From Microbacterium sp. (GTDB lineage Bacteria > Actinomycetota > Actinomycetes > Actinomycetales > Microbacteriaceae), in contig JAPSKH010000001.1 of the NCBI GenBank assembly GCA_031177765.1, positions 45,917-109,916 on the forward strand: DNA of 64,000 nucleotides, given 5' to 3'. Shown piece by piece: positions 27,535 to 35,580 of the stretch. Numbering within the stretch: the first letter of the stretch is position 1; every line of letters begins with the position of its first letter. The notes under the pieces were generated by a model. The model saw nothing but the letters and a program-made list of their open reading frames with translations. It was not told the origin of the DNA and did not search any database. The translations under genes and the position numbers were made by a program.

Positions 27535-27590
27535 GCGTGTGGTTTGACCCCACGTGCCGTGGTCTCCTCGGAAGAAGACCCCCGCACTCG

Positions 27591-27663
27591 AGCGGATGAC
27601 GAGACTCGAACTCGCGACCCTCACCTTGGCAAGGTGATGCGCTACCAACTGCGCTACATCCGC
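27591..27663 (-). tRNA. tRNA-Gly (GCC)
   Basis: A 73-nt tRNA with acceptor GCGGATG/CATCCGC and discriminator U. The anticodon stem-loop CACCTTGCCAAGGTG gives anticodon GCC. It is the first gene of the minus-strand tRNA unit, directly behind its promoter. Confidence 0.95.
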
Positions 27664-27701
27664 ATTTCGTTCCCGGGATTCGCACCCCGGGCACGTCATC
27701 G

Positions 27702-27729
27702 ACTTTAGCCGATCCTCGGCGTCTTGCAA
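27702..27729 (-). promoter_or_regulatory. Promoter of the tRNA Gly-Cys-Val operon
   Basis: On the minus strand, TTGCAA (27724-27729) and TAAAGT (27702-27707) are separated by 16 nt, about 40 nt before the tRNA-Gly gene. This is a good housekeeping-sigma promoter. Confidence 0.65.
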
Positions 27730-27765
27730 AACCGACACCGGCTCGCGCGTGTCTCACACGCGTGG

Positions 27766-27795
27766 TTCGAGGACGGCTCCGCCATCCGGTAGGAT
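27766..27795 (+). promoter_or_regulatory. Promoter of tRNA-Val (CAC)
   Basis: TTCGAG (27766-27771) and TAGGAT (27790-27795) are separated by 18 nt, and the tRNA gene starts 23 nt after the -10 box. Confidence 0.55.
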
Positions 27796-27818
27796 CAATA
27801 CTCGTCCCCCACGGGAAC

Positions 27819-27891
27819 GGGCGATTGGCGCAGTTGGTAGCGCGCTTCCTTCACACGGAAGAGGTCATCAGTTCGAGTCTGGTATCGCCCA
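27819..27891 (+). tRNA. tRNA-Val (CAC)
   Basis: A 73-nt tRNA with acceptor GGGCGAT/ATCGCCC and discriminator A. The anticodon stem-loop CTTCCTTCACACGGAAG gives anticodon CAC. It closely resembles the Val-GAC gene 400 nt away on the other strand and has its own promoter and terminator. Confidence 0.95.
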
Positions 27892-27896
27892 CCACG

Positions 27897-27927
27897 AAGG
27901 CCCGGCATCACATCGATGCCGGGCCTT
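27897..27927. terminator. Terminator after tRNA-Val (CAC)
   Basis: AAGGCCCGGCATC and GATGCCGGGCCTT form a 13-bp stem around ACATC, followed by TTC on the plus strand. It can also stop the converging PemK-like gene. Confidence 0.85.
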
Positions 27928-27938
27928 TCGATTCCGGC

Positions 27939-28463
27939 TCACATCGTCACGGCCCAGCCGTAGCGACGGTGCAGCGCTTCAGCGACACGCGCGAACCGGG
28001 CGGGATCGAGGGCGGATGCCTCGCGTCGCATGCCCTCACGGTGCACGCTGTAGATCTGCTCGATGTCGACCCAGGAGGGGCGTCCGCGAGCGTCCCACTC
28101 CCCCGCGCCGAGCGGGAGGAAGTCGCGGTCTCCGTCGCGCGTCCTGCTGGTGAGCCGGACCGCGTAGACCCGCTCGTCATCGCGCCGGGCGATGACCAGC
28201 ACCGGCCGGTCCTTCCCGCGACCGTCGTTCTCGTCGTACGGCACCCACGTCCATACGATCTCACCCGCATCCGGCTCGCCGTCGCGATCGGGCCCGTACC
28301 GGATCCGCAGCTGCCGCGGCGCCGGAGGCGGCACCTCGACCGTCGCCGTCGACCCGGCACGATCGCGCAAGCCGGCTGCGCCGGATCGACGCCCGGCTGA
28401 CCCGCTCCGTCGCCGTCGCAGAAGATCGGCGATGCTCGCCAGCAGGCTCGGTCGCGGTGTCAC
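27939..28463 (-). CDS. PemK/MazF family toxin-like protein without antitoxin
   Basis: A 174-residue protein. The C-terminal 115 residues form a PemK/MazF-like fold: PDAGEIVWTWVPYDENDGRGKDRPVLVIAR is the family's N-terminal strand-loop with the RPVLVI signature, then VRLTSRTRDGDRDFLPLG and PSWVDIEQIYSVHREGM. The first 55 residues are basic (LLRRRRSGSAGRRSG) and form an extension. MazF toxins are RNA endonucleases, but long actinobacterial members like this usually lack a partner antitoxin gene, and none is visible here, so toxicity is doubtful. The GTG start is 6 nt behind TAGGGT, so the message is probably leaderless. A terminator separates it from amt. Confidence 0.8.
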   Translation of the reverse strand: MTPRPSLLASIADLLRRRRSGSAGRRSGAAGLRDRAGSTATVEVPPPAPRQLRIRYGPDRDGEPDAGEIVWTWVPYDENDGRGKDRPVLVIARRDDERVYAVRLTSRTRDGDRDFLPLGAGEWDARGRPSWVDIEQIYSVHREGMRREASALDPARFARVAEALHRRYGWAVTM

Positions 28464-28469
28464 ACGGTC

Positions 28470-28475
28470 ACCCTA
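28470..28475 (-). promoter_or_regulatory. -10 box for leaderless PemK-like gene (TAGGGT)
   Basis: TAGGGT, then 6 nt, then the GTG start. It lies between the amt terminator and the gene. Confidence 0.5.
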
Positions 28476-28491
28476 GCCCGGGCAGAGGACG

Positions 28492-28521
28492 GGGGCGCCG
28501 CAGCATCCGCTGCGGCGCCCC
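28492..28521 (-). terminator. Terminator after amt
   Basis: GGGGCGCCGCAGC and GCTGCGGCGCCCC form a perfect 13-bp stem with an ATCC loop, 15 nt after the amt stop codon. Confidence 0.85.
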
Positions 28522-28536
28522 TGTCGATGCCTGTCG

Positions 28537-29805
28537 TCAGGCGCGCGAGTTCTCCAGCACGTAGCCCTCCTCGCCGTGCACGACGGTGTCGATCCCGGCG
28601 ACTTCGTCCTCGTTCTTCACGCGGAAGCCGATGGTCTTCTCGATGACCAGCCCGATGACGAAGGCCAGCACGAAGGAGTACACCAGGACCGCGATGGCCG
28701 CGATCGCCTGAACGAGCAGCTGAGCGCCGTTTCCGCCCATGAACAGGCCGGTGCCGTTGGCGAAGAAGCCGAGGTACAGGGTGCCGATGAGGCCGCCGAC
28801 GAGGTGGATCCCGACCACGTCGAGCGAGTCGTCGAAGCCCCACTTGTACTTCAGCTCGATCGCGAGCGCACAGACGGCGCCGGCGACGATGCCGAGGACG
28901 ATCGCCCAGATCGGGTCCAGCGACGCGCAGGCCGGCGTGATGGCGACCAGACCGGCGACCGCTCCCGACGCGGCGCCGACCGAGGTCGGCTTGCCGTCCT
29001 TGATCTTCTCCACGATGAGCCAGGCGAGCAGAGCCGCGGCGGGCGCTGCGATCGTGTTGATGAACGCCAGGGCGGCGACGCCGTCGGCGGCGAGCTCGGA
29101 GCCGGCGTTGAAGCCGAACCAACCGAACCACAGCAGTCCGGCGCCGAGGAGGACGAACGGCGGGTTGTGCGGGACGTGGACGCCCTTCTGGAATCCGAGG
29201 CGCTTGCCCAGGACGAGCGCCAGGGCGAGGGCCGCGGCACCGGCGTTGATGTGGACGGCGGTGCCACCGGCGAAGTCGATCGCGCCGACGCCGAACATCT
29301 CCTGCATGCCGTAGGTGATCCAGCCGCCATAGGCGAAGCTGCCGTCCTCGGCCAGACCGAAGTTGAAGACCCAGCTGGCGACGGGGAAGTAGACGATCGT
29401 GGCCCAGAGGCCCGCGAAGATCATCCAGGAGCCGAACTTCGCCCGGTCCGCGATGGCACCGGAGACCAGCGCGACGGTCAGGATGGCGAACGTGGCCTGG
29501 AAGCACACGAAGGCCATGGGCGGGAACGCGGCGTCCTCGGGCACCTCGAGGAGGCTCGACAGCCCGATCGCCGACCAGTCGATCGACCACGGGGCGACGA
29601 GCCCGTCAGCGCCGGGGAAGGCGATGGCGTAGCCGTAGACGACCCACAGCACGCCGATCAGTCCGAGCGCCCCGAAGCTGAGCATCATCATGCTGATGAC
29701 GCTCTTGGCCTTCACCAGGCCGCCGTAGAAGAACGCGAGCCCTGGCGTCATCAACAGGACGAGTGCTGCCGCTATGAGCATGAATGCGGTGTTGCCTTGA
29801 TCCAT
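28537..29805 (-). CDS. amt: Ammonium transporter (Amt family)
   Basis: Amt (422 residues) is an eleven-helix ammonium channel/transporter of the cytoplasmic membrane. The N-terminus DQGNTAFMLIAAALVLLMTPGLAFFYGGLVKAKSV is diagnostic. Other signatures are AFPPMAFVCFQATFAILTVALVSGAIADRAKF, FAGGTAVHINAGAAALALALVLG (pore His), LLWFGWFGFNAGSEL and the second pore His in VVGIHLVGGLIGTLYLG. The gene is monocistronic here: no glnK or glnD follows, unlike many actinobacteria. A GlnR-like box lies upstream at 29873-29911, which predicts induction under nitrogen limitation. Confidence 0.97.
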   Translation of the reverse strand: MDQGNTAFMLIAAALVLLMTPGLAFFYGGLVKAKSVISMMMLSFGALGLIGVLWVVYGYAIAFPGADGLVAPWSIDWSAIGLSSLLEVPEDAAFPPMAFVCFQATFAILTVALVSGAIADRAKFGSWMIFAGLWATIVYFPVASWVFNFGLAEDGSFAYGGWITYGMQEMFGVGAIDFAGGTAVHINAGAAALALALVLGKRLGFQKGVHVPHNPPFVLLGAGLLWFGWFGFNAGSELAADGVAALAFINTIAAPAAALLAWLIVEKIKDGKPTSVGAASGAVAGLVAITPACASLDPIWAIVLGIVAGAVCALAIELKYKWGFDDSLDVVGIHLVGGLIGTLYLGFFANGTGLFMGGNGAQLLVQAIAAIAVLVYSFVLAFVIGLVIEKTIGFRVKNEDEVAGIDTVVHGEEGYVLENSRA

Positions 29806-29872
29806 CTCGGTGGAGAACCTCTCTGCGGGGACGCAGGTGTAGCGTCGGGTCCCCCCAGTGTGATCAGGGCCC

Positions 29873-29911
29873 GTTTCAGCCGCGGGACACCCTGTGTTTC
29901 CTTCGCGTTAC
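29873..29911 (-). promoter_or_regulatory. GlnR-like binding site upstream of amt
   Basis: Reading the amt strand: GTAAC-n6-GAAAC-n7-GTCCC-n6-GAAAC. Three of the four half-sites match the known actinobacterial GlnR pattern GTNAC-n6-GAAAC repeated twice, and the third is degenerate. It ends about 67 nt before the amt start. Confidence 0.6.
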
Positions 29912-29966
29912 GCGTGCCGCCCGCCCGTAAACAACGTGTTTCGTGCCGCCGCGGGCTCGCTTCGGA

Positions 29967-30998
29967 TCAGGCGAGCGTCGAGGCCACGAGCCGGGAGATG
30001 GCGCGGAGGTACTTCTTGCGATAGCCGCCTGCCAGCATCTCCTCGGGGAAGACGAGGTCAAGCGAAGTGCCTGTGGCGCGGATCGGGAGCTCGGCGTCGT
30101 AGACGCGGTCGATGAAGGCGACGAAGCGCAGCGCGGCGGACTGGTCGGTGAAGGGCTCGACGTCCCGCATGCCGATGAGGTCCACGCCGTCGATGAGCTT
30201 GATGTATCGCGAGGGATGCACGCGCGCGAGGTGTGCGACGAGGTCGGTGAACCGGTCGTCCGAGGCGACGCCGCGCGCGGCGGCATCGGCGATGGCGGTC
30301 TCGTACGCCTCCGTCGCCAGCACGTCGGCGTGGCCGTCCAGTGCACGGTGGCGGTAGTCCGTGCCGTCGATGCGGATCGTTCGGAAGCTCGACGCCATGG
30401 CGTGGATCTCGCGCAGGAAGTCCTGTGCGGCGAAGCGGCCCTCGCCCAGCGCGTTCGGCGGGGTGTTGGATGTCGCGGCCAATCGCGTGCCCGAGGCCAC
30501 CAGCTCACCGAGCAGGCGGGTCATCACCATCGTGTCACCGGGGTCGTCGAGTTCGAACTCGTCGATGCACAGCAGATCCGACCCTCGGAACAGCTCCACG
30601 GTGTTCTGATAGCCGAGAGCGCCGACCAGCGCCGTGTACTCGATGAACGAGCCGAAATACTTCCGGCGCGCAGGCATGGCGTGGTACACGGCCGCGAGCA
30701 GATGCGTCTTGCCGACACCGAACCCGCCATCGAGGTAGACGCCCGGCTTGACCTCGGGGCGCTTCGCCCGGCGGAAGAAGCCGCCCTTCGCCGGCGCGGC
30801 CGCTCCCCCGGCGAACACCGTCAGCAGGTCCTTCGCCTCCTGCTGCGACGGGTAGGCGGCATCGGCCCGATACGTCTCGAACGTCGCGTCCGCGAACTGG
30901 GGCGGCGGCACGAGGGCCGCGACCATCTCGGCGCCGGCGAGCTGCGGCGTGCGCTCGGCGAGGTGGATGACGCCGGAGCGGGTCTCGGGGACGGTCAT
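29967..30998 (-). CDS. zapE: Cell division protein ZapE / AFG1-like ATPase
   Basis: A 343-residue AAA+ family ATPase of the AFG1/ZapE group. Walker A lies in PGVYLDGGFGVGKTHLLAAVYHAM and Walker B in DLLCIDEFELDDPGDTMVM. Later segments are LAATSNTPPNALGEGRFAAQDFLREI and SRYIKLIDGVDLIGMRDV. In Escherichia coli ZapE associates with the Z-ring during late division under stress. The actinobacterial role is not established. The ORF track fuses it with an unrelated frame to 32042. The ATG at 30998 is preceded by AGGATCCGC. It is divergent from the sulfurtransferase gene across a 117-nt spacer containing overlapping -10-like hexamers (TAGATT on this strand, TAATGT on the other). Confidence 0.9.
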   Translation of the reverse strand: MTVPETRSGVIHLAERTPQLAGAEMVAALVPPPQFADATFETYRADAAYPSQQEAKDLLTVFAGGAAAPAKGGFFRRAKRPEVKPGVYLDGGFGVGKTHLLAAVYHAMPARRKYFGSFIEYTALVGALGYQNTVELFRGSDLLCIDEFELDDPGDTMVMTRLLGELVASGTRLAATSNTPPNALGEGRFAAQDFLREIHAMASSFRTIRIDGTDYRHRALDGHADVLATEAYETAIADAAARGVASDDRFTDLVAHLARVHPSRYIKLIDGVDLIGMRDVEPFTDQSAALRFVAFIDRVYDAELPIRATGTSLDLVFPEEMLAGGYRKKYLRAISRLVASTLA

Positions 30999-31115
30999 GC
31001 GGATCCTGTGTCGGAGTCTTACGGGATGGCTGTGCCGCCGGCGCCGGGAATCTAATGTCGGAGGCGACGGTTCAACCCTAACCGTCACCGTCACCCGCCC
31101 CGACCGAGGAGCACC

Positions 31116-32021
31116 ATGGCCGTCGAGACCGACACGTCGTCCGAGAAGTTCGCCGAGTACGCCGAGCCGGGGCGTCTCGTCACGGGACAGTGGCTCCAGG
31201 AGCGACTGGGCCGGCCGGGCCTGGTCGTGGTCGAGTCCGACGAGGACGTCCTCCTGTACGAGACGGGGCACATCCCCGGCGCCGTCAAAGTCGACTGGCA
31301 CACCGAGCTCAACGACCCGGTCGTCCGCGACTACGTCGACGGCGAGGGCTTCGCCGAGCTGATGTCGCGCAAGGGCATCTCGCGCGAGGACACCGTGGTG
31401 ATCTACGGCGACAAGAACAACTGGTGGGCCGCCTACGCGCTGTGGGTGTTCTCGCTGTTCGGCCACGAGGATGTCCGGCTGCTCGACGGCGGCCGCGACA
31501 AGTGGATCGCAGAAGGCCGGCCCATCACGACCGAGGCGCCGTCGCGTCGCCCCACCGACTACCCCGTCGTCGAGCGGGACGACAGGCTGCTGAGGGCCTA
31601 CAAGGAGGACGTCCTCGCGCATCTGGGGAAGCCCCTGATCGATGTGCGGTCGCCCGAGGAGTACGACGGCACCCGGACCTCCGCGCCGGCGTACCCGGAG
31701 GAGGGCGCGCTGCGGGCCGGGCACATCCCGACGGCTCGCAGTGTGCCGTGGGCGCGCGCGGTCGCCGACGACGGCGGATTCAAGACGCGGGCCGAGCTGG
31801 ACGCGATCTACCGCGACGAGGTGGGCCTGCAGGAGGGCGAGCCGATCGTGGCCTACTGCCGCATCGGGGAGCGCTCGAGCCACACCTGGTTCGTCCTGAA
31901 GCACCTGCTCGGATTCGAGGACGTCCGCAACTACGACGGCTCCTGGACCGAGTGGGGCAGCGCGGTGCGGGTGCCGATCGCGACCGGGCCCGAGCCCGGT
32001 GAGGCGCCCGCCCGGCGCTGA
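31116..32021 (+). CDS. Sulfurtransferase (tandem rhodanese, SseA/thiosulfate sulfurtransferase type)
   Basis: A 301-residue protein with two rhodanese domains. The N-terminal one is inactive-like ([29 protein letters not shown]). The C-terminal one carries the persulfide Cys in [20 protein letters not shown]. The active-site loop CRIGERS is the thiosulfate-type, so it likely moves sulfane sulfur to cyanide, thioredoxin or another acceptor. A good ribosome-binding site (GAGGAGCACC) precedes the ATG. An inverted repeat GACGGTT...AACCGTC (31066-31086) lies in the spacer. SufE follows 29 nt downstream in the same direction, suggesting a shared sulfur-trafficking role. Confidence 0.92.
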   Translation: MAVETDTSSEKFAEYAEPGRLVTGQWLQERLGRPGLVVVESDEDVLLYETGHIPGAVKVDWHTELNDPVVRDYVDGEGFAELMSRKGISREDTVVIYGDKNNWWAAYALWVFSLFGHEDVRLLDGGRDKWIAEGRPITTEAPSRRPTDYPVVERDDRLLRAYKEDVLAHLGKPLIDVRSPEEYDGTRTSAPAYPEEGALRAGHIPTARSVPWARAVADDGGFKTRAELDAIYRDEVGLQEGEPIVAYCRIGERSSHTWFVLKHLLGFEDVRNYDGSWTEWGSAVRVPIATGPEPGEAPARR

Positions 32022-32037
32022 CGCGGTCGCGCGGTGG

Positions 32038-32043
32038 GACAAT
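32038..32043 (+). promoter_or_regulatory. -10-like box before sufE (GACAAT)
   Basis: GACAAT followed by 7 nt and the ATG at 32051. It would give a leaderless sufE transcript independent of the sulfurtransferase gene. Confidence 0.35.
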
Positions 32044-32050
32044 GGGACGG

Positions 32051-32500
32051 ATGACTGATACCGCCGTTCCCGAGCGCCTGGCCGAGATCCGGGACGAGTT
32101 CCTCGAGCTGCCCGAGGCCGAGCGCCTCCAGCTGCTCCTGGAGTACTCGCAGGAGCTGCCGCCGGTGCCTCCCGCGTACGACGGCCACCCTGAGCTGTGC
32201 GAGCGTGTGGTCGAGTGCCAGTCGCCGGTCTACATCGTCATCGACGTCGACGCCGACGGTGTGGTCGCCATGCATGCCACCGCCCCGCCCGAGGCGCCGA
32301 CCACGCGCGGTTTCGCGAGCATCCTCGTCCAGGGCCTCACGGGGCTGCGCGCCGAGGAGGTGCTGGCGATCCCCGCGGACTTCCCGCAGAGCATCGGCCT
32401 GACGCGCGCGGTGTCGCCGCTGCGCATCGCGGGCATGACCGGGATGCTGATGCGCGCGAAGCGCCAGGTGCTCGCCAGATCGGCGGCGGCGCCGGCCTAG
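32051..32500 (+). CDS. sufE: SufE family sulfur acceptor protein
   Basis: SufE (149 residues) accepts persulfide from a SufS-type cysteine desulfurase for Fe-S cluster assembly. The family segments are EIRDEFLELPEAERLQLLLEYSQELPP, the acceptor Cys in LCERVVECQSPVYIVI, and TTRGFASILVQGLTGLRAEEVLAIPADF. The ATG at 32051 is used because it is 7 nt behind GACAAT. The track start at 32042 adds three residues. The gene stands apart from any suf operon in this window. Its TAG stop overlaps the opposite hydrolase stop within one CTAG. Confidence 0.92.
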   Translation: MTDTAVPERLAEIRDEFLELPEAERLQLLLEYSQELPPVPPAYDGHPELCERVVECQSPVYIVIDVDADGVVAMHATAPPEAPTTRGFASILVQGLTGLRAEEVLAIPADFPQSIGLTRAVSPLRIAGMTGMLMRAKRQVLARSAAAPA

Positions 32501-33699
32501 TCGCCGATCAGTCCGCGCGAGGCGAGCCACGTGCGGATGCTCTCGCTCCAGCGCTCTTCGTCGTAGTTCCACAGCTTCGTGTGACGGGCCACCTCGAACA
32601 CCTTCATCTCCACGAGATCCGGACGCGCGACGACGAGGTCGTGCGACGCGTCGGACGGCACGAACCCGTCATCGTCGCTGTGAAGGATGAGGATCGGATG
32701 CCGCAGCTCGGCGGCGCGGGCGACGACGTCGAGCTCGTCGAAGCGGATCGGAGCGCCCGCGCGCGTCAGCGGCGCCGCCCAGCCGGTCTGCAGGGCTTCG
32801 ATCGCGAGCCCGCTCACGGCCGTCGGCACGCGCAGAGCACGCGCCTGGTACTCCAGCACCACGCGCCAGTCCACGACGGGAGACTCCAGCACGAGACCGG
32901 AGATGAGATCGCGATGCGCCGAGTTCAGCGACAGCTGCAGGGCGATCGCACCTCCCATGGACCAGCCCATCACGATCACCCGTCGGGCGCCACGGCGACG
33001 GGCGAAGCCGACGGCGGCATCCACATCCCGCCACTCGGTCGCCCCGAGCGCGTAGGTGCCGGTGCGGCTCCGTGGTGCCTCGCCGTCGTTGCGGTACGAC
33101 ACCACGAGCGAGGTGACGCCCAGCGCGTGGAACACCGGGACTGCGCGCAGGCACTCCGCACGCGTCGTGCCTCGACCGTGGACCTGGATCACCCACGTCT
33201 CGCCGTTCCCCGCGGGGAAGAGCCAGGCCGGGCACGGCCCGGCGGGCGAGCCGATCAGCTCGGGCGTGAAGTCCAGGTGCAGCTGCTCGGGACGGTCGTA
33301 GTACCAGCCGCTGAAGGCCGCCTCGGGCGACAGGCGCGCATCGTGGCCGATATGGGTGAGGAGCTTGCGCTTGACGCTCACGTCGTCCTCGGACAGCACC
33401 GATCCGAGCTTGAGGTAGTCGGCGCTGCCGCTGGTGAACAGCCCGTACCGGCCGGGAAGGCGCGTGTCCGGCGTGCGGGCGAGCGTGATCGTCTGCGCCG
33501 CCGTGTCCAGCGACAGGATGCGGGTGTCCGGCACACGCTGGGCGGGCGTGACGACGCGGCGCGCCATGCGCACCGAGCCGCCGGCAAGGGCGGCGAGCAC
33601 GCCGATCAGGGCGACGCTCAGCATGGTGACGGCTGTCCTCACCGCGGCGAGGACAGCGGGAGATGCGCCGCCCATCGCGGCGCGCCTGGAGGCGACCAT
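32497..33699 (-). CDS. Alpha/beta hydrolase, probably membrane-anchored or exported
   Basis: A 400-residue serine hydrolase. An N-terminal hydrophobic segment (AVTMLSVALIGVLAALAGGSV, residues about 23-43) after Arg-rich sequence acts as a signal-anchor. The hydrolase fold starts with TWVIQVHGRGTTRAECLRAV (oxyanion region). The nucleophile elbow is VIVMGWSMGGAIALQ, and the acid is in ILILHSDDDGFVP. The base His is probably in VARHTKLWNYDEERW. A leading all-beta-like region (residues 50-150) is of unknown role. Substrate cannot be inferred. It is convergent with sufE and divergent from the DUF3000 gene. Confidence 0.85.
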   Translation of the reverse strand: MVASRRAAMGGASPAVLAAVRTAVTMLSVALIGVLAALAGGSVRMARRVVTPAQRVPDTRILSLDTAAQTITLARTPDTRLPGRYGLFTSGSADYLKLGSVLSEDDVSVKRKLLTHIGHDARLSPEAAFSGWYYDRPEQLHLDFTPELIGSPAGPCPAWLFPAGNGETWVIQVHGRGTTRAECLRAVPVFHALGVTSLVVSYRNDGEAPRSRTGTYALGATEWRDVDAAVGFARRRGARRVIVMGWSMGGAIALQLSLNSAHRDLISGLVLESPVVDWRVVLEYQARALRVPTAVSGLAIEALQTGWAAPLTRAGAPIRFDELDVVARAAELRHPILILHSDDDGFVPSDASHDLVVARPDLVEMKVFEVARHTKLWNYDEERWSESIRTWLASRGLIGD

Positions 33700-33712
33700 C
33701 GAGGCCTCAGCC

Positions 33713-33718
33713 TAGTCT
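33713..33718 (+). promoter_or_regulatory. -10 box for leaderless DUF3000 gene (TAGTCT)
   Basis: TAGTCT, then 6 nt, then the GTG start at 33725. No ribosome-binding site is present in the 6-nt gap. Confidence 0.5.
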
Positions 33719-33724
33719 GTCCGC

Positions 33725-34315
33725 GTGGCTGAGCATCGTCCTCCGGCGGCACCGACCTCGTTCGAGCAGGCGGCCGAAGCCGTGCGCGCGATGACGTTCC
33801 GCGAGGATCTGACCGTGCGCGAGATCACAGCGCCGGCCAATCTGGCACCGCACGCCATGGCGATCGCCGGGGACGTGCGCGCAGAGGAGCACGGCGTCGA
33901 CTCGCCCTACGGCACCGGCCGGCTGGTTCTGCTGCACGACCCCGACGAACCGGCCCCGTGGGACGGCCCCTGGCGGATCGTGTGCTTCGCGCAGGCGCCC
34001 CTCGAGCCCGACATCGGCGTCGACCCGCTTCTGGCGGACGTGGCCTGGTCATGGCTCACCGACGCGCTGGCTTCGCGTCACGCCGGCTTCCACTCCGCGT
34101 CCGGAACGGCGACGAAGACGCTGTCCAAGGGCTTCGGGTCCCTCGCGGCCGAGGGCGACGGCGCGCAGATCGAGCTTCGCGCCTCGTGGTCGCCGGAAGG
34201 CGCGATCGCTCCGCACGTGGAAGCATGGGCAGAGTTGGTATGCATGCTGGCGGGGCTCCCGCCGGGGTCGGAGGGGATCGCGATGCTGGGTTCGCGGAGG
34301 ATGGCGCGTGACTGA
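33725..34315 (+). CDS. DUF3000 domain-containing protein
   Basis: A 196-residue actinobacterial protein of unknown function. Conserved segments are FEQAAEAVRAMTFREDLTVREITAPANLAPHAMAIAGDV, GTGRLVLLHDPDEPAPWDGPWRIVCFAQAPLEPDIG and the end AWAELVCMLAGLPPGSEGIAMLGSRR. It has no membrane helix or known catalytic motif. Its 3' end overlaps the rnd start by 8 nt, the normal actinobacterial pairing with ribonuclease D, so a link to RNA processing is suspected but untested. Confidence 0.9.
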   Translation: MAEHRPPAAPTSFEQAAEAVRAMTFREDLTVREITAPANLAPHAMAIAGDVRAEEHGVDSPYGTGRLVLLHDPDEPAPWDGPWRIVCFAQAPLEPDIGVDPLLADVAWSWLTDALASRHAGFHSASGTATKTLSKGFGSLAAEGDGAQIELRASWSPEGAIAPHVEAWAELVCMLAGLPPGSEGIAMLGSRRMARD

Positions 34316-35507
34316 ATACATCGTCATCGACGATGCGGCGGGACTGGCCGAAGCAGCGCGCCTGCTGCGCGCCGGCGAAGGCCCGGTCGCCGTCGACGTG
34401 GAGCGCGCCTCGGGGTTCCGCTACTCGCAGCGGGCGTACCTGGTGCAGGTCTACCGCCGCGGAGCCGGCGTGTTCCTGTTCGATCCCCCGCCGATCGAGG
34501 ACTTCGCCCCGCTGCAGGAGGCGATCGGCGGAGAGGAATGGGTGCTCCACGCGGCGAGCCAGGATCTGCCCTCCCTGCGTGAGCTGTCGCTGGAACCGGC
34601 ATCGCTGTTCGACACCGAGCTGGCAGCGCGCCTGCTCGGTCACGAGCGTGTCGGTCTCGGCGCCGTCGTCGAAGACACCCTGGGGATCACGCTGGCGAAG
34701 GCGCATTCCGCCTCGGACTGGTCGACGCGCCCGCTCCCGCAGGCGTGGCTGGAATACGCCGCGCTGGATGTCGTGCACCTGGTCGATGTGCGCGACGCCC
34801 TCGTCGCCGAGCTGGCCGAGCAGGGCAAGACCGACTTCGCCGCGCAGGAGTTCCAGGCGGTGCTCGAGCGCGAGCCGAAGCCCGCGCGAGAGGAGCCGTG
34901 GCGGCGGCTGAGCGGCCTGCACACGGTGCGTGGGCGCAAGAATCTGGCGGTCGCGCGCGAACTGTGGACCGCCCGCGAGGACTATGCCCGCGAGCAGGAT
35001 GTCGCCCCCGGCCGACTCGTCCCGGACCGCGCCCTCATCGCCGCCGTGCTGGCCGATCCGAAGTCGAAGAGCGCGCTCGCCGCCGTCAAGGAGTTCACGG
35101 GCCGGGCGAGCAGGTCCCAGCTCGACCGGTGGTGGGCGGCCATCGAAGCGGGTCGCGCGACGACGCAGCTCCCCCTCGAGCGCGCCACCGGCGGCGACAC
35201 GCTTCCCCCGCCGCGCGCCTGGGCGGACCGGAATCCGGAAGCGGACGCGAGGCTCAAGGCAGCCAGGCCCCGCATCGAGCAGCGCGCGGGCGAGCTCGGC
35301 ATGCCGACGGAGAATCTGCTGACGCCCGACGTGCTGAGACGGGTCGCGTGGGCCCCGCCGGAGCCGATCACCACAGCCGCCATCGCCGAGGCGCTGCAGG
35401 ATCTCGGCGCACGCACCTGGCAGATTGGGCAGACTGCACAGGTGATCGCCGATGCGTTTGTCGAATCCATGCAACCGGCCGTGACACCCTCGGAAGCCGC
35501 TTCGTAG
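34308..35507 (+). CDS. rnd: Ribonuclease D (3'-5' exonuclease with HRDC domains)
   Basis: A 399-residue DEDDy exonuclease involved in 3' maturation of tRNA and other stable RNAs. The exonuclease motifs are visible: VAVDVERASG (DxE), VLHAASQDLPSLREL (D), and SDWSTRPLPQAWLEYAALDVVHLVDV (YxxxD). HRDC-type helical domains follow (RRLSGLHTVRGRKNLAVARELWTAREDYARE). The GTG start overlaps the DUF3000 stop, so it is translationally coupled. A promoter-like TAGGCT for the next gene lies about 40 nt after its stop. Confidence 0.95.
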   Translation: MTEYIVIDDAAGLAEAARLLRAGEGPVAVDVERASGFRYSQRAYLVQVYRRGAGVFLFDPPPIEDFAPLQEAIGGEEWVLHAASQDLPSLRELSLEPASLFDTELAARLLGHERVGLGAVVEDTLGITLAKAHSASDWSTRPLPQAWLEYAALDVVHLVDVRDALVAELAEQGKTDFAAQEFQAVLEREPKPAREEPWRRLSGLHTVRGRKNLAVARELWTAREDYAREQDVAPGRLVPDRALIAAVLADPKSKSALAAVKEFTGRASRSQLDRWWAAIEAGRATTQLPLERATGGDTLPPPRAWADRNPEADARLKAARPRIEQRAGELGMPTENLLTPDVLRRVAWAPPEPITTAAIAEALQDLGARTWQIGQTAQVIADAFVESMQPAVTPSEAAS

Positions 35508-35547
35508 GAATCCGCCACCCGATTCCCGACGCCTCCGAGCGCCCTCC

Positions 35548-35553
35548 TAGGCT
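35548..35553 (+). promoter_or_regulatory. -10 box (TAGGCT) of the fadA-fadB unit
   Basis: TAGGCT lies 33 nt before the fadA GTG, and GGAGG sits at the proper distance before that start. The 73-nt spacer after rnd has no other gene. Confidence 0.45.
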
Positions 35554-35580
35554 GGCCGCATCCCTAGTTTTGGAGGCAGA

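Noticed and set aside
27300-27930. tRNA genes as an integration site with attachment repeats
   Set aside because: No integrase, no duplicated tRNA 3' end and no flanking direct repeats; the two Val tRNAs differ and are ordinary genes.
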